From: an uncultured bacterium
Lineage (GTDB): Bacteria; Patescibacteriota; Patescibacteriia; UBA1558; GWA2-36-10
Assembly: GCA_903876815.1 (NCBI GenBank)
Contig: CAIRBL010000055.1
Coordinates: 1-35,703, forward strand
Reading direction: 5' to 3'
DNA: 35,703 nucleotides
Shown here: positions 1 through 7,890 of the stretch, in pieces
Numbering within the stretch: position 1 is the stretch's first letter
Layout of the letters: each line of letters begins with the position of its first letter
The notes under the pieces: model-generated
What the model was told of the DNA's origin: nothing
Seen by the model: only the letters and a program-made list of their open reading frames with translations
Databases searched by the model: none
Program-made: the position numbers and the translations under genes

Positions 1-1057
1 AGAATGGTCCAAAAGATAAAATCAAAATTACCAAGTAGGCCGCTAAGAAAACAAGGAAGATTTTTTTATCTTGCCAAAAGGTTTTTTTGTAAAATTTAGT
101 GATTAAAAAAAGCAGTAAGACAAAAATAAAAGTAAACCCAATAAAAGAGTTGCCATTTTGTAGGGAAAAATTGCCAAACCAAGTGGACCATGAGCCCCAA
201 AGTATATGCCATTGTACAGGACGAAGTAAATTGACGGGATCGGCAAAATATAAACTATCAATGTCTTGTATGGTGGGCGTAGGCATTTGTTGGATAAAGT
301 CTTTTTGTTGCCAGAGTAAAAATATTTTCCAGCTAGCAAGGCTCAAAAAGCCCACTAAGCCCCAAAGTATAAGTTTGAAGTAATGTTTGCCTAAGCTCAA
401 AATTTTTTTAAAATTTATGAAGAGTGAATAAATGACTAGTCCGAAGCTTGCAAAAACAAAAGGATAAAAGTCATTGATAGAAGCACAAGCAAGTACAAGG
501 CCAAGCAAAAGAGCGTGACTAGACTTGTTGCTTTGGCGGAATTTTTCATAAAAATATAAAGTAGCCGGCACAAACCACATTTGCAAAAAATTTTGTGTGC
601 CAAACAGGGCATAGATGCTCCACAGGGGTTGAAAAGCAAAAAGTATACCAGCTAGAAAGGCGATGGATTTTTGAAAATTAAGTAACTGAAAAAATTTATA
701 AGTAAAAAAGGCGCAAACACTGACAGATAATAAATAAACGAGATTAAAACTGAAGACTATGTTATGAGCTAATAGATTTATAATAAAAGTTACAACAGAT
801 GTAAACTGAGAATAGGTATGTAAGCCTAAAGGTGTGTGGTGAGGATAAAAAAGGTAATCAGTGTATAAGGAAAAATTGCCAGCCAGAATATTTTTTTCTA
901 AATGCCAAGCATTCCATAAAAAAATTGGTCCATCACTATCATAGGGGGCGATGATGCTAGTGCTAAAATTTAAAAGTAAAGGAAAAGTTAGTACTAAAAA
1001 AATGATAGCGTAAAGTATAAAAATTAACAGTTCATTTTGTATTTTTTTGTTTAGCAT
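1..1057 (-). CDS. Multi-pass membrane protein, GT-C glycosyltransferase-like (partial, runs off left edge)
   Basis: Read by hand from the reverse complement: MLNKKIQNELLIFILYAIIFLVLTFPLLLNFSTSIIAPYDSDGPIFLWNAWHLEKNILAGNFSLYTDYLFYPHHTPLGLHTYSQF... stays open to position 1. Not in the supplied ORF track because no stop lies inside the window. Hydrophobic, with a D-x-D-containing first loop as in GT-C-like proteins. Confidence 0.8.
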   Translation of the reverse strand, partial: MLNKKIQNELLIFILYAIIFLVLTFPLLLNFSTSIIAPYDSDGPIFLWNAWHLEKNILAGNFSLYTDYLFYPHHTPLGLHTYSQFTSVVTFIINLLAHNIVFSFNLVYLLSVSVCAFFTYKFFQLLNFQKSIAFLAGILFAFQPLWSIYALFGTQNFLQMWFVPATLYFYEKFRQSNKSSHALLLGLVLACASINDFYPFVFASFGLVIYSLFINFKKILSLGKHYFKLILWGLVGFLSLASWKIFLLWQQKDFIQQMPTPTIQDIDSLYFADPVNLLRPVQWHILWGSWSTWFGNFSLQNGNSFIGFTFIFVLLLFLITKFYKKTFWQDKKIFLVFLAAYLVILILSFGPF

Positions 1058-1173
1058 TTGCTTGATTTTTTGAAACCCTCTTCATTATATCAAAAATTAA
1101 TTTTTTCAGCGATTAAAAAATTTCTTGACTTTTTAGGTCGATCCAAGCTAGTCTTTAAAGTAGATAAAATAAT

Positions 1174-1662
1174 ATGCAGGTACCAATTCGAAAAGCAGGT
1201 GAATATTCAGATTTGAGCTTAGATCCAAAAATGACTGAAGCAAAATTTTTGGAATTAAAAACAGATTTACAAAAATTAACAGAAGTCCATAGACCCAAAT
1301 GGATCAAGGAGATGCGTATTGCTGCAAGTGATGGAGATTTTTCTGAAAATGCAAGTTATCAAATCGCCAAAGCAAAACTCAGGGGAGTTAATCAAAAAAT
1401 TACTGATTTAGAAAAGCTCTTGGCTAAAGTAGAGATTATACATTTGGATACAAACAAGTCAGTGGTACAAGTCGGTAGTGTTGTGACGATAGAAAATGGA
1501 GGTAAGCAAAGCACCTATCAAATTTTAGGCTCAGTAGAAACTAATCCAGCGCAAGGTATCATTTCTTTACATTCGCCTTTGGGGCAGGCTTTGCTCGGGC
1601 AAAACTTAGGTGCAGTGGTTTTGGTGAATGATAGAGAATATCAGATTGTAAAAATTGCTTAA
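1174..1662 (+). CDS. greA: Transcription elongation factor GreA/GreB family
   Basis: N-terminal coiled coil with SDGDFSENASYQIAKAKLRGVNQKITDLEKLL and a C-terminal FKBP-like domain with SPLGQALLGQNLG. Confidence 0.9.
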   Translation: MQVPIRKAGEYSDLSLDPKMTEAKFLELKTDLQKLTEVHRPKWIKEMRIAASDGDFSENASYQIAKAKLRGVNQKITDLEKLLAKVEIIHLDTNKSVVQVGSVVTIENGGKQSTYQILGSVETNPAQGIISLHSPLGQALLGQNLGAVVLVNDREYQIVKIA

Positions 1663-1670
1663 AAACAAAA

Positions 1671-1693
1671 AACGCCAATAGTTGGCGTTTTTT
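1671..1693 (+). terminator. Rho-independent terminator after greA
   Basis: aacgccaatagttggcgtttttt hairpin followed by a T run. Confidence 0.8.
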
Positions 1694-1704
1694 GAGGAAA
1701 TAAT

Positions 1705-1827
1705 TTATTTACTGTGTTTCTTTTTAGCTTTTGCTTCGAGCATAGCTTTTTTGATTTCTAGTCTTTTTTTGGTTTTTTTAGAACTAGATTTTTGTGGTCT
1801 ACCGACTGCGTGTAATCTTTTTGCCAT
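1705..1827 (-). CDS. Small, very basic 40-aa protein
   Basis: Reverse-strand ORF MAKRLHAVGRPQKSSSKKTKKRLEIKKAMLEAKAKKKHSK*. Below the 60-aa cutoff of the track; ATG to TAA intact, fills the gap between greA and the next gene. Confidence 0.55.
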   Translation of the reverse strand: MAKRLHAVGRPQKSSSKKTKKRLEIKKAMLEAKAKKKHSK

Positions 1828-1943
1828 AAAAATTTTATATTAATTATAAGCTATTTTAGCTGAATTTATGAATAAAAGCAAGAGATTGATATTTTCAGTC
1901 TTTTGGAGTGGCATTTTTTTAGTCTTTTTGATATCATAATGGC

Positions 1944-3089
1944 ATGAAAAAGCTGTGGTTAATTTTGGTATATGCTTTTGCCATTTTTGGCTTTGTGATG
2001 CTGACTGGTTTTTTAGCAGTGATGTTTGGTTTGACTGATGTAGCCGGCAAGACAGATGAGCATAGCGCAGCTTATAATGATTTTGCTGCCCAAACAAAAG
2101 ATTTATTGGAGCCAGCAGAAGCTGCAAACACTACTAGTACAGATGGCTTGATAGGCAAAATTGATGAGCAAATAGATATTTTGGAAGAAATAAAAACTCG
2201 AGAAAAAGAAAATTTGTGTAAGATATTTGTTGCCTCTCAAACAGCAGATTATAATGCTAAAAATATTTTTGACGCTTACAAAAAATATTCTTCTAGAGAG
2301 TTGTTGGATAAAATGCTTTTTGCGTTGCAACTGAAAAAAGACATGCCAAGCTTTGAGCAACAAACCAAAGAATGTATGGATAAGGGTATTGATGAAAATA
2401 TGCTGTTGGCTCAATTTGTTGAAACGAAAGATGCAAATGTTTTTGTCTGGCAAGACAGTGAGCATTGGCGTATTATCAAAGAAGGTTTAACCCGAGATAA
2501 GGATAAAATAAATGAAGCTGCTAAAATTGCTGGCACAGATCCTAGAGAAATAGCAGCAATAACCATTGTAGAGCAGCTTAGACTTTATTATACTCAACGG
2601 GAATTATTTGAAAAAATATTTAAGCCTTTAAAAATTTTAGCTAGCGCCAATAAAATGGCTTGGGGAATCATGGCCATAAAAGAAAAGACAGCTGTGCAAA
2701 TAGAGGCTAATTTGCAAGATGAAAAATCGCCATATTATTTAGGCAAAGAGCTAGAAAACATTTTGAAGTTTAAAAGCTCTAATACTAGCAATGAAAGATA
2801 TGCGCGTTTGACAAATGAGAAAGATCATTTTTATTCTTATCTCTATGGCGCTTTGTATATCAAACAAATAGAAACTCAGTGGCAATTACAAGGTTTTGAT
2901 ATCAGCGATAGGCCAGAAATTATCGCTACGATTTTTAATATTGGTTTTAAAAATTCTGTACCAAAAGCCAATCCTTTAGTTGGCGGCTCTACGATGAATA
3001 TTTTGGGCCAAACTTATAGTTTTGGAGGATTAGCACATGAGTTTTATTATTCTGGAGAAATGGCAGATGTCTTTCCTTTTGAAAAATAA
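1944..3089 (+). CDS. Membrane-anchored protein with possible lysozyme/lytic-transglycosylase-like domain
   Basis: N-terminal TM (LWLILVYAFAIFGFVMLTGFLAVMF). The segment DPREIAAITIVEQLRLYY...RPEIIATIFNIGF resembles catalytic-Glu helix arrangements of lysozyme-fold proteins. Confidence 0.45.
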   Translation: MKKLWLILVYAFAIFGFVMLTGFLAVMFGLTDVAGKTDEHSAAYNDFAAQTKDLLEPAEAANTTSTDGLIGKIDEQIDILEEIKTREKENLCKIFVASQTADYNAKNIFDAYKKYSSRELLDKMLFALQLKKDMPSFEQQTKECMDKGIDENMLLAQFVETKDANVFVWQDSEHWRIIKEGLTRDKDKINEAAKIAGTDPREIAAITIVEQLRLYYTQRELFEKIFKPLKILASANKMAWGIMAIKEKTAVQIEANLQDEKSPYYLGKELENILKFKSSNTSNERYARLTNEKDHFYSYLYGALYIKQIETQWQLQGFDISDRPEIIATIFNIGFKNSVPKANPLVGGSTMNILGQTYSFGGLAHEFYYSGEMADVFPFEK

Positions 3090-3129
3090 AAAAACAACTT
3101 TTTCTTTAAATATCTAAGCAAGCTTTATA

Positions 3130-3158
3130 TTGACTTATATAGTCTTTATTGTTATACT
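3130..3158 (+). promoter_or_regulatory. Sigma70-type promoter of the tRNA array
   Basis: TTGACT (3130-3135), 17-nt spacer, TATACT (3153-3158), about 20 nt before tRNA-Arg. Confidence 0.7.
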
Positions 3159-3178
3159 AGGGCTTGTTTTAATGTCCG

Positions 3179-3253
3179 GTCCCTATAGTTCAACGGATAG
3201 AACAGCAGCCTTCTAAGCTGTCAATGTAGGTTCGATTCCTACTGGGGACACCA
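3179..3253 (+). tRNA. tRNA-Arg (TCT), CCA encoded
   Basis: Acceptor GTCCCTA/TGGGGAC, anticodon loop CTTCTAA, T-loop GGTTCGATTCC, 3' ACCA. Confidence 0.95.
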
Positions 3254-3258
3254 TTTTT

Positions 3259-3306
3259 GCCCTTATAGCTCAGTTGGTACCTGCCTGCCGGCAGGCAGGG
3301 AGCAGT
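3259..3306 (+). pseudogene. Truncated tRNA-Lys 5' fragment (28 nt) interrupted by a 20-bp palindrome
   Basis: 3259-3279 plus 3300-3306 is identical to 3561-3588 of intact tRNA-Lys; 3280-3299 is cctgcctgccggcaggcagg. Confidence 0.9.
3280..3299. repeat. Perfect 20-bp palindrome CCTGCCTGCCGGCAGGCAGG
   Basis: Sequence equals its own reverse complement; GC-rich in an AT-rich region; inserted exactly between GGTA and GAGC of the tRNA fragment. Confidence 0.95.
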
Positions 3307-3312
3307 AAGTAT

Positions 3313-3570
3313 ATGAAAAACGATTATTATGTGTATGCTATTTATAGCATAAAAAATAGTTCTATTTATGTTGGATTATCTGCTAGTCCTGAAAAAAGAT
3401 TACAAGGGCACAATTATGGGATGACTAAATCAACCAAACCACATCGCCCTTGGGCAATGTTTTACAAAGAAAAAATTGGTGATAGAGTAAACGCTAGAAA
3501 AAAAGAGAAATATTTAAAATCAGGTATAGGTAAAGAATTTTTAAAATCATTATTGCATAAGCCCTTATAG
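3313..3570 (+). CDS. GIY-YIG nuclease domain protein (UvrC/YhbQ-like small endonuclease)
   Basis: MKNDYYVYAIYSIKNSSIYVGLSASPEKRLQGHNYGMTKSTKPHRPWAMFYKEKIGDRVNARKKEKYLKSGIGKEFLKSLL. Canonical GIY-YIG spacing with YVY/IYVG and ARKKEKYLKSGIG. ATG 3313 is preferred over the track start 3274, which lies in the tRNA fragment and palindrome. Confidence 0.9.
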   Translation: MKNDYYVYAIYSIKNSSIYVGLSASPEKRLQGHNYGMTKSTKPHRPWAMFYKEKIGDRVNARKKEKYLKSGIGKEFLKSLLHKPL

Positions 3571-3636
3571 CTCAGTTGGTAGAGCAGTTGCCTCTTAAGC
3601 AAACGGTCGCAGGTTCAAGTCCTGCTGGGGGCACCA
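3561..3636 (+). tRNA. tRNA-Lys (CTT), CCA encoded
   Basis: Acceptor GCCCTTA/TGGGGGC, anticodon loop CTCTTAA, T-arm GCAGGTTCAAGTCCTGC, 3' ACCA. Confidence 0.93.
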
Positions 3637-3648
3637 TTTGATTTTCAT

Positions 3649-3723
3649 GGTGGCTATAGTTTAGCGGTAGAACAGCGGGTTGTGGTCCCGTTAGTCAGGG
3701 TTCGACTCCCTGTAGCCACCCCA
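3649..3723 (+). tRNA. tRNA-His (GTG), with G-1 and encoded CCA
   Basis: G-1 plus GTGGCTA/TAGCCAC, discriminator C73, anticodon GTG, T-arm CAGGGTTCGACTCCCTG. Confidence 0.95.
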
Positions 3724-5238
3724 TACCATAGGTTTTATAAATTTATGATACCCAACAAATTCCCCTTTTATAAGGGGTTTTTGTATTTCTTGTAAAAGTT
3801 TATAAGGTTCAGTTGGTATGGCTTCGACAATTTCCTGATTTTCAACAATAAACTTTTCCCAAAAGAAATTTAGATAATTTCTCTTGCCCTCAGGCTCACT
3901 CTGTTTATAGCTAGTATAAACATTTTTACTAAACTCAACAAGATCTTCAAACTTACCAATATCAAATTTACTATTAGAGCTTAGACGATTAATTTCAGCC
4001 TCTATTAACTCTAGATCAATGCTAATTTTTTCCGATTGTCTTTTATAGGTCGCTTCTGTAATTTGGCTATTAATTAATAAATCTTCAATACGATTTCTTT
4101 TTTTGGTCAACTCTGCTTTATGATAATTTAATTCAGTAATATGTTTATCATTAGCTTTATGGTAATTATCATAGTAGTATTTTAAACCAATGATCAATTT
4201 ATTAAAAAATTCTTCACTAAAAGTTACTTCTCGAAATTTTTCAGCTACTTGTGCTTCTAAGTCTGCCATTGGCACATTGCGACTTGAGTGGCACTTTTTA
4301 CCTCTGGTGCAGTGATAATAGGCGTAAGTTTTTTTTGATGGTTTGAAATGATACTCAGCCGTAAACCTACGACCACAACTACAAAAAATAAAACCATTAA
4401 GCAAAAAATTGTGTTTTCTCTCGTAGCTTTTTCTGGCAACTCTGACACCTAAAATACTTTGTGCCATTACAAAGGTTTCTTTACTAATGATTGGCTCATG
4501 TTTACCTTTCCAGATTTTTTGATCCCATCGGAAATCGCCATAATAGAAAGGATTTTTTAGCAAATAATAAAATTTACTTAATGCCAATTTACCACCTCGT
4601 TTTCCCCTTAAACCTTTACGGTAAAGTATCTCATTGATATTTTCCGCACCATGGTTACCAGTGACATACATGTCAAAAGCCATTTTAATTAAAGGTACTA
4701 TATTTTTATCAGGGACTATAATTCTGTCGCCATTGTTATTAACAACGTTAGAGTAGCCAAGTGGTGCTAAGCGTGGGTACCAACCACTCAATGCTTTTTC
4801 TTCAAGACCTTTTTTGGTTTTACGACCAGTAAGCCCAGACTGGAAAGCATTAAATCCGGCTAGTATCGTATCTACCATTATGCCCTCTGGCGAGTCATCT
4901 ATAAAAGGTTGCGAGATGGAAATTATTTTGCAATTTAATTTTTTGAAGAAGGCTCTAATCGTAAGATGGTCAAGGGTATTTCTCGCTAAACGATCTGTGT
5001 CTTGGACTAAAACTGCATAAATATTTTTATTATCTTCAATATACTCTTGCATAGCCCGTAAGGCTGGGCGATTGGTGTTAGTGGCAGACTTTCCGGGGTC
5101 TTCAAAGATTTTAATAACTTTTAAATCTTCTCTTTTAGCGTATTCTTGGCAAATTCTCTTTTGCACACTTAAAGAATAGCGATCATCTTGCGCCTGCTCT
5201 TCTGTCGACACTCTTGAATATATTACTGCTTGCTTCAT
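3691..5238 (-). CDS. Large serine recombinase (site-specific integrase/resolvase family)
   Basis: VIYSRVSTEEQAQDDRYSLSVQKRICQEYAK; QDTDRLARNTLDHL; recombinase domain; zinc-ribbon CSCGRRF...HCTRGKKC; coiled coil. C-terminal WGGYRESNPD is encoded by antisense tRNA-His. Confidence 0.95.
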   Translation of the reverse strand: MKQAVIYSRVSTEEQAQDDRYSLSVQKRICQEYAKREDLKVIKIFEDPGKSATNTNRPALRAMQEYIEDNKNIYAVLVQDTDRLARNTLDHLTIRAFFKKLNCKIISISQPFIDDSPEGIMVDTILAGFNAFQSGLTGRKTKKGLEEKALSGWYPRLAPLGYSNVVNNNGDRIIVPDKNIVPLIKMAFDMYVTGNHGAENINEILYRKGLRGKRGGKLALSKFYYLLKNPFYYGDFRWDQKIWKGKHEPIISKETFVMAQSILGVRVARKSYERKHNFLLNGFIFCSCGRRFTAEYHFKPSKKTYAYYHCTRGKKCHSSRNVPMADLEAQVAEKFREVTFSEEFFNKLIIGLKYYYDNYHKANDKHITELNYHKAELTKKRNRIEDLLINSQITEATYKRQSEKISIDLELIEAEINRLSSNSKFDIGKFEDLVEFSKNVYTSYKQSEPEGKRNYLNFFWEKFIVENQEIVEAIPTEPYKLLQEIQKPLIKGEFVGYHKFIKPMVWGGYRESNPD

Positions 5239-5462
5239 TTTGAGGTATTTTTTGTCTGAAAGGTTATTTATTACCTACAGGCCCACAAACCACGCTTAGA
5301 ACTGCTACAAATGGCTAAGGCGACAAGTTAAAGGAATGGCTGGCTGGTAGGCTAAATTATTATTTTTATAATATAATCCTCTTGAGTTTTAATCTACTAA
5401 AAAATGGTCAATATTGTTTTTGTCCTACTCGGGGGAAACAGAATCCGATTTCAAAAAGCGAG

Positions 5463-5497
5463 TACGGGGGGGATATTTATATAATACCCACCCCGTA
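5463..5497. other. GC-rich hairpin in recombinase upstream region
   Basis: tacggggggg ... cccaccccgta: 7 bp, one mismatch, further pairs; AT-only loop. Confidence 0.45.
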
Positions 5498-5711
5498 AAG
5501 CAGACAGGAGCTTCTGGTAAATCTTTGGGAACGCCTCTAGATTTCAAAAACCTTACTGAAATTATTTTTTGACTCCGGCTTAAAATAAATAGCTTAAATG
5601 CTTAACTATATATTAATTAATATTTATTTAAATAGCATATTAATCTTTAAAAGCAATAACATATGTATTTAAATGCATATAATGTAACTATATATAGTTA
5701 ATATATAAGAG

Positions 5712-6113
5712 CTAGAATTTTATATCGTCGACATTGACTTCTGGTTCAACGTCAGACTCCTGAGTCATTGACACCGCTGGAGTTGGTGCTTGCTCGCCAA
5801 GTTTTTGTCTATAATACTTATCATTGGCAATCTGATACTCTTTAAAAATTTTGACTTTGACTTGTTGCCAGATCTCTTTGTCATTGATTCTTACCAGCTC
5901 TATCCATTTACCGCCAGCGTTGACAGCAGGTGCTTGGATCCAGACATAATCAGAGGTGTCTCGGTCAAGTTTGTCGGATCTTGTTACCCTAAACCCTTTG
6001 ATTATAAAGCCAAGATACTCAAGTTCTACTGTGGCAAGCAGGATGCCCTCATTTTTTACCTGAAGTCTGTGAACCTTAATGTTCTCGATGTTTATTACTT
6101 TTTCTTCTCTCAT
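5712..6113 (-). CDS. SpoVG-like small protein
   Basis: IKVHRLQVKNEGILLATVELEYLGFIIKGFRVTRSD...VWIQAPAVNAGGKWIELVRINDKEIWQQVKVKIFKEY: order of conserved positions resembles SpoVG, with an acidic/Pro-rich C-tail. Confidence 0.45.
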   Translation of the reverse strand: MREEKVINIENIKVHRLQVKNEGILLATVELEYLGFIIKGFRVTRSDKLDRDTSDYVWIQAPAVNAGGKWIELVRINDKEIWQQVKVKIFKEYQIANDKYYRQKLGEQAPTPAVSMTQESDVEPEVNVDDIKF

Positions 6114-6219
6114 ACTTGTTATTTTTTAAATTGATTAAATGATTTTTAAATAATAAACTAGCCAACCAGTTGATTAGCTCTTCCTCGGGTATTTTTTGTG
6201 GGGTTACTTTTTTAGGCAT
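6076..6219 (-). CDS. Small hypothetical protein, 47 aa (MPKKVTPQKIPEEELINWLASLLFKN...)
   Basis: Internal ATG at 6219 of the track ORF gives a plausible product overlapping the start of the SpoVG-like gene by 38 nt. Confidence 0.35.
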   Translation of the reverse strand: MPKKVTPQKIPEEELINWLASLLFKNHLINLKNNKYERRKSNKHREH

Positions 6220-6323
6220 ATTTTTGTTGGCCTCTACTATATATGGTGAATAATCGTTATAAAACAAAAAAGCCCTTATTTTAAAAGGCTTTAAGCTGTA
6301 TAGAACCGCTAGTGAATTCACCG

Positions 6324-7145
6324 CTATTCAGGAATTAGTTGTATTTTTATTTCATAGCATTTGTTTTGCCTATAAGGGTAGAACGGATCATTAGTTATTC
6401 CGAAGGCATTCCGTAAAGTTTGAGCTAGTAATTGTTTAGATTTTTTAAGCATAGGTGAGGCTAAAGAATCGGACCATGATGTTTTGCCATCGTTTGAAGA
6501 AAGACCCTTAAGGAGCACCCATTGTAAATTTGGCTTTCTTTTTCTTTTGTCCATAAAACCTAGTTGCGCATAGTTAACCTTAATTGTTTTATTTATGCCG
6601 TTTTTATCTATAATAACGTTAACATCATGACCATCAATAAATTTTATTGTGATATTTTCCCAGCTAATATTTTCGGGCAGATCTAATAATTTAACTATTT
6701 CTTCAACTTTCTTTTTTGGTGCGGGAGTTGTTTTTTGAAGAATGTTATCAATTTTTTTGCAATTCAGGTCATTAAAATTAAGGACTAGTAAAAAATATTT
6801 TTCTCCAACATAATCAGTTGCGTGTTCTTTGTGATGTTCCATGGCCTGATAATAATTATCAAGAACTACTGGGTCATATGCTATTTCTAGCTCACTGGGT
6901 TTCTGGGGTTCATTTATATTAGGCTCAGTAACCCTAATAGTTTTGACAGTGAAATTATTTAAAGCGCCACTTTGTGTCAATTTATTTAATATCTCCATGT
7001 AAGCATCGTATATTGCTGATTCATCAATATTGCACAAGACAATCTCAATAATAGGAGCATCGCTGGACGCTGCTTTCTTAATATTGTTCAATAAATTTAA
7101 GACTAGTCGCCTTTTTATATTATTTACATTACTCATGCTAGACAA
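6324..7145 (-). CDS. Hypothetical protein, 273 aa
   Basis: Long ORF with coding-like composition and no strong antisense competitor; no recognised family motif. Confidence 0.75.
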   Translation of the reverse strand: MSSMSNVNNIKRRLVLNLLNNIKKAASSDAPIIEIVLCNIDESAIYDAYMEILNKLTQSGALNNFTVKTIRVTEPNINEPQKPSELEIAYDPVVLDNYYQAMEHHKEHATDYVGEKYFLLVLNFNDLNCKKIDNILQKTTPAPKKKVEEIVKLLDLPENISWENITIKFIDGHDVNVIIDKNGINKTIKVNYAQLGFMDKRKRKPNLQWVLLKGLSSNDGKTSWSDSLASPMLKKSKQLLAQTLRNAFGITNDPFYPYRQNKCYEIKIQLIPE

Positions 7146-7319
7146 ATTATTTTGTTTGATAGCTAATTATACATTGTACTAAGGTTTTGTATGTTGCCCA
7201 AGGTAAACTAATGAATCTGAAGGTTTTGCGGGCTTGTACGGGTATGTTTAAACCCGAGAAGTATCAAGTTTATAGGTAAACACCTGACCACAGGCACCCC
7301 AGCTTATTTTACAACCAAA

Positions 7320-7342
7320 AAACCACCCTTACAAGGTGGTTT
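7320..7342. terminator. Hairpin terminator, probably bidirectional
   Basis: aaaccacc cttacaa ggtggttt flanked by A and T runs. Confidence 0.6.
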
Positions 7343-7366
7343 ATTAAAATAGTTTTGATATTTGTA

Positions 7367-7555
7367 TTACTGACCATTTCTTAAATATTCACCAGCCATA
7401 GCCCCTACAAGGCAAAATAATAAAAAAACTGTGATTCCTAGAATGATTTTTAACCATTCTGGCGTTTTGATTTCATCTAAAAACTCCGCACTTTTGTTAA
7501 TAGTATGCACAAAACCTATAAAGCATAAAATCATTAGTAGGTAAACATAAAACAT
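7367..7555 (-). CDS. Small two-TM membrane protein, 62 aa
   Basis: MFYVYLLMILCFIGFVHTINKSAEFLDEIKTPEWLKIILGITVFLLFCLVGAMAGEYLRNGQ. Confidence 0.6.
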   Translation of the reverse strand: MFYVYLLMILCFIGFVHTINKSAEFLDEIKTPEWLKIILGITVFLLFCLVGAMAGEYLRNGQ

Positions 7556-7569
7556 ATTGTTTTTTTATC

Positions 7570-7588
7570 AAGTACTTAAGTAGTACTT
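7570..7588. promoter_or_regulatory. Candidate operator palindrome AAGTACT-TAAGT-AGTACTT
   Basis: Perfect 7-bp arms, 15 nt upstream of the 62-aa membrane protein start. Confidence 0.4.
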
Positions 7589-7610
7589 ATTATATTTTAT
7601 TAAAACAAAA

Positions 7611-7752
7611 AGGGCCTTCCGTCGGCGGTAACCATTTCTAGCTACCCTACACCTTTTCAGGCATAGACCACTCACATAGTACCGATCAGAAGACCGTCTT
7701 TATATGTGAGTGGAATTTGTAGCCATGCCTCAATAAATTGAAGTTTAGGCCT
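7611..7752 (-). ncRNA. Candidate structured non-coding RNA
   Basis: 11-bp perfect stem (7668-7678/7703-7713) nested inside AGGCAT/ATGCCT (7659-7664/7725-7730) and an outer GGCCT pairing; read on the minus strand it ends in aaggccctttttgtttt. No ORF inside. Confidence 0.4.
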
Positions 7753-7890
7753 TAATTTCAGTATTAAATTGTATTTATATTTTAGGTTATTTGGCTAAAA
7801 AAGTCTAGGGTGAATTCTGGTGTGACCATAATGGATACAGTCTTTACTTTTTTGATAGAAAGTTAGATAATTACCTTATAAAATTTAATT

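Noticed and set aside
99-639. Track ORFs 99-383 (+), 103-339 (-), 436-639 (-)
   Set aside because: All overlap the edge-open minus-strand membrane protein 1-1057 in other frames.
1840-2465. Minus ORFs 1840-2127 and 2103-2465
   Set aside because: Antisense to the better-supported 1944-3089 CDS; low-complexity composition.
3274-3312. Upstream start of the GIY-YIG ORF (MVPACRQAGSSKY...)
   Set aside because: These codons are the tRNA fragment and palindrome; MKNDYYVYAIYS at 3313 is the natural start.
4257-5020. ORFs 4257-4448 (-) and 4814-5020 (+)
   Set aside because: Other-frame or antisense to the serine recombinase.
5790-6134. Plus ORF of 114 aa
   Set aside because: Antisense to the SpoVG-like ORF and poor protein-like composition.
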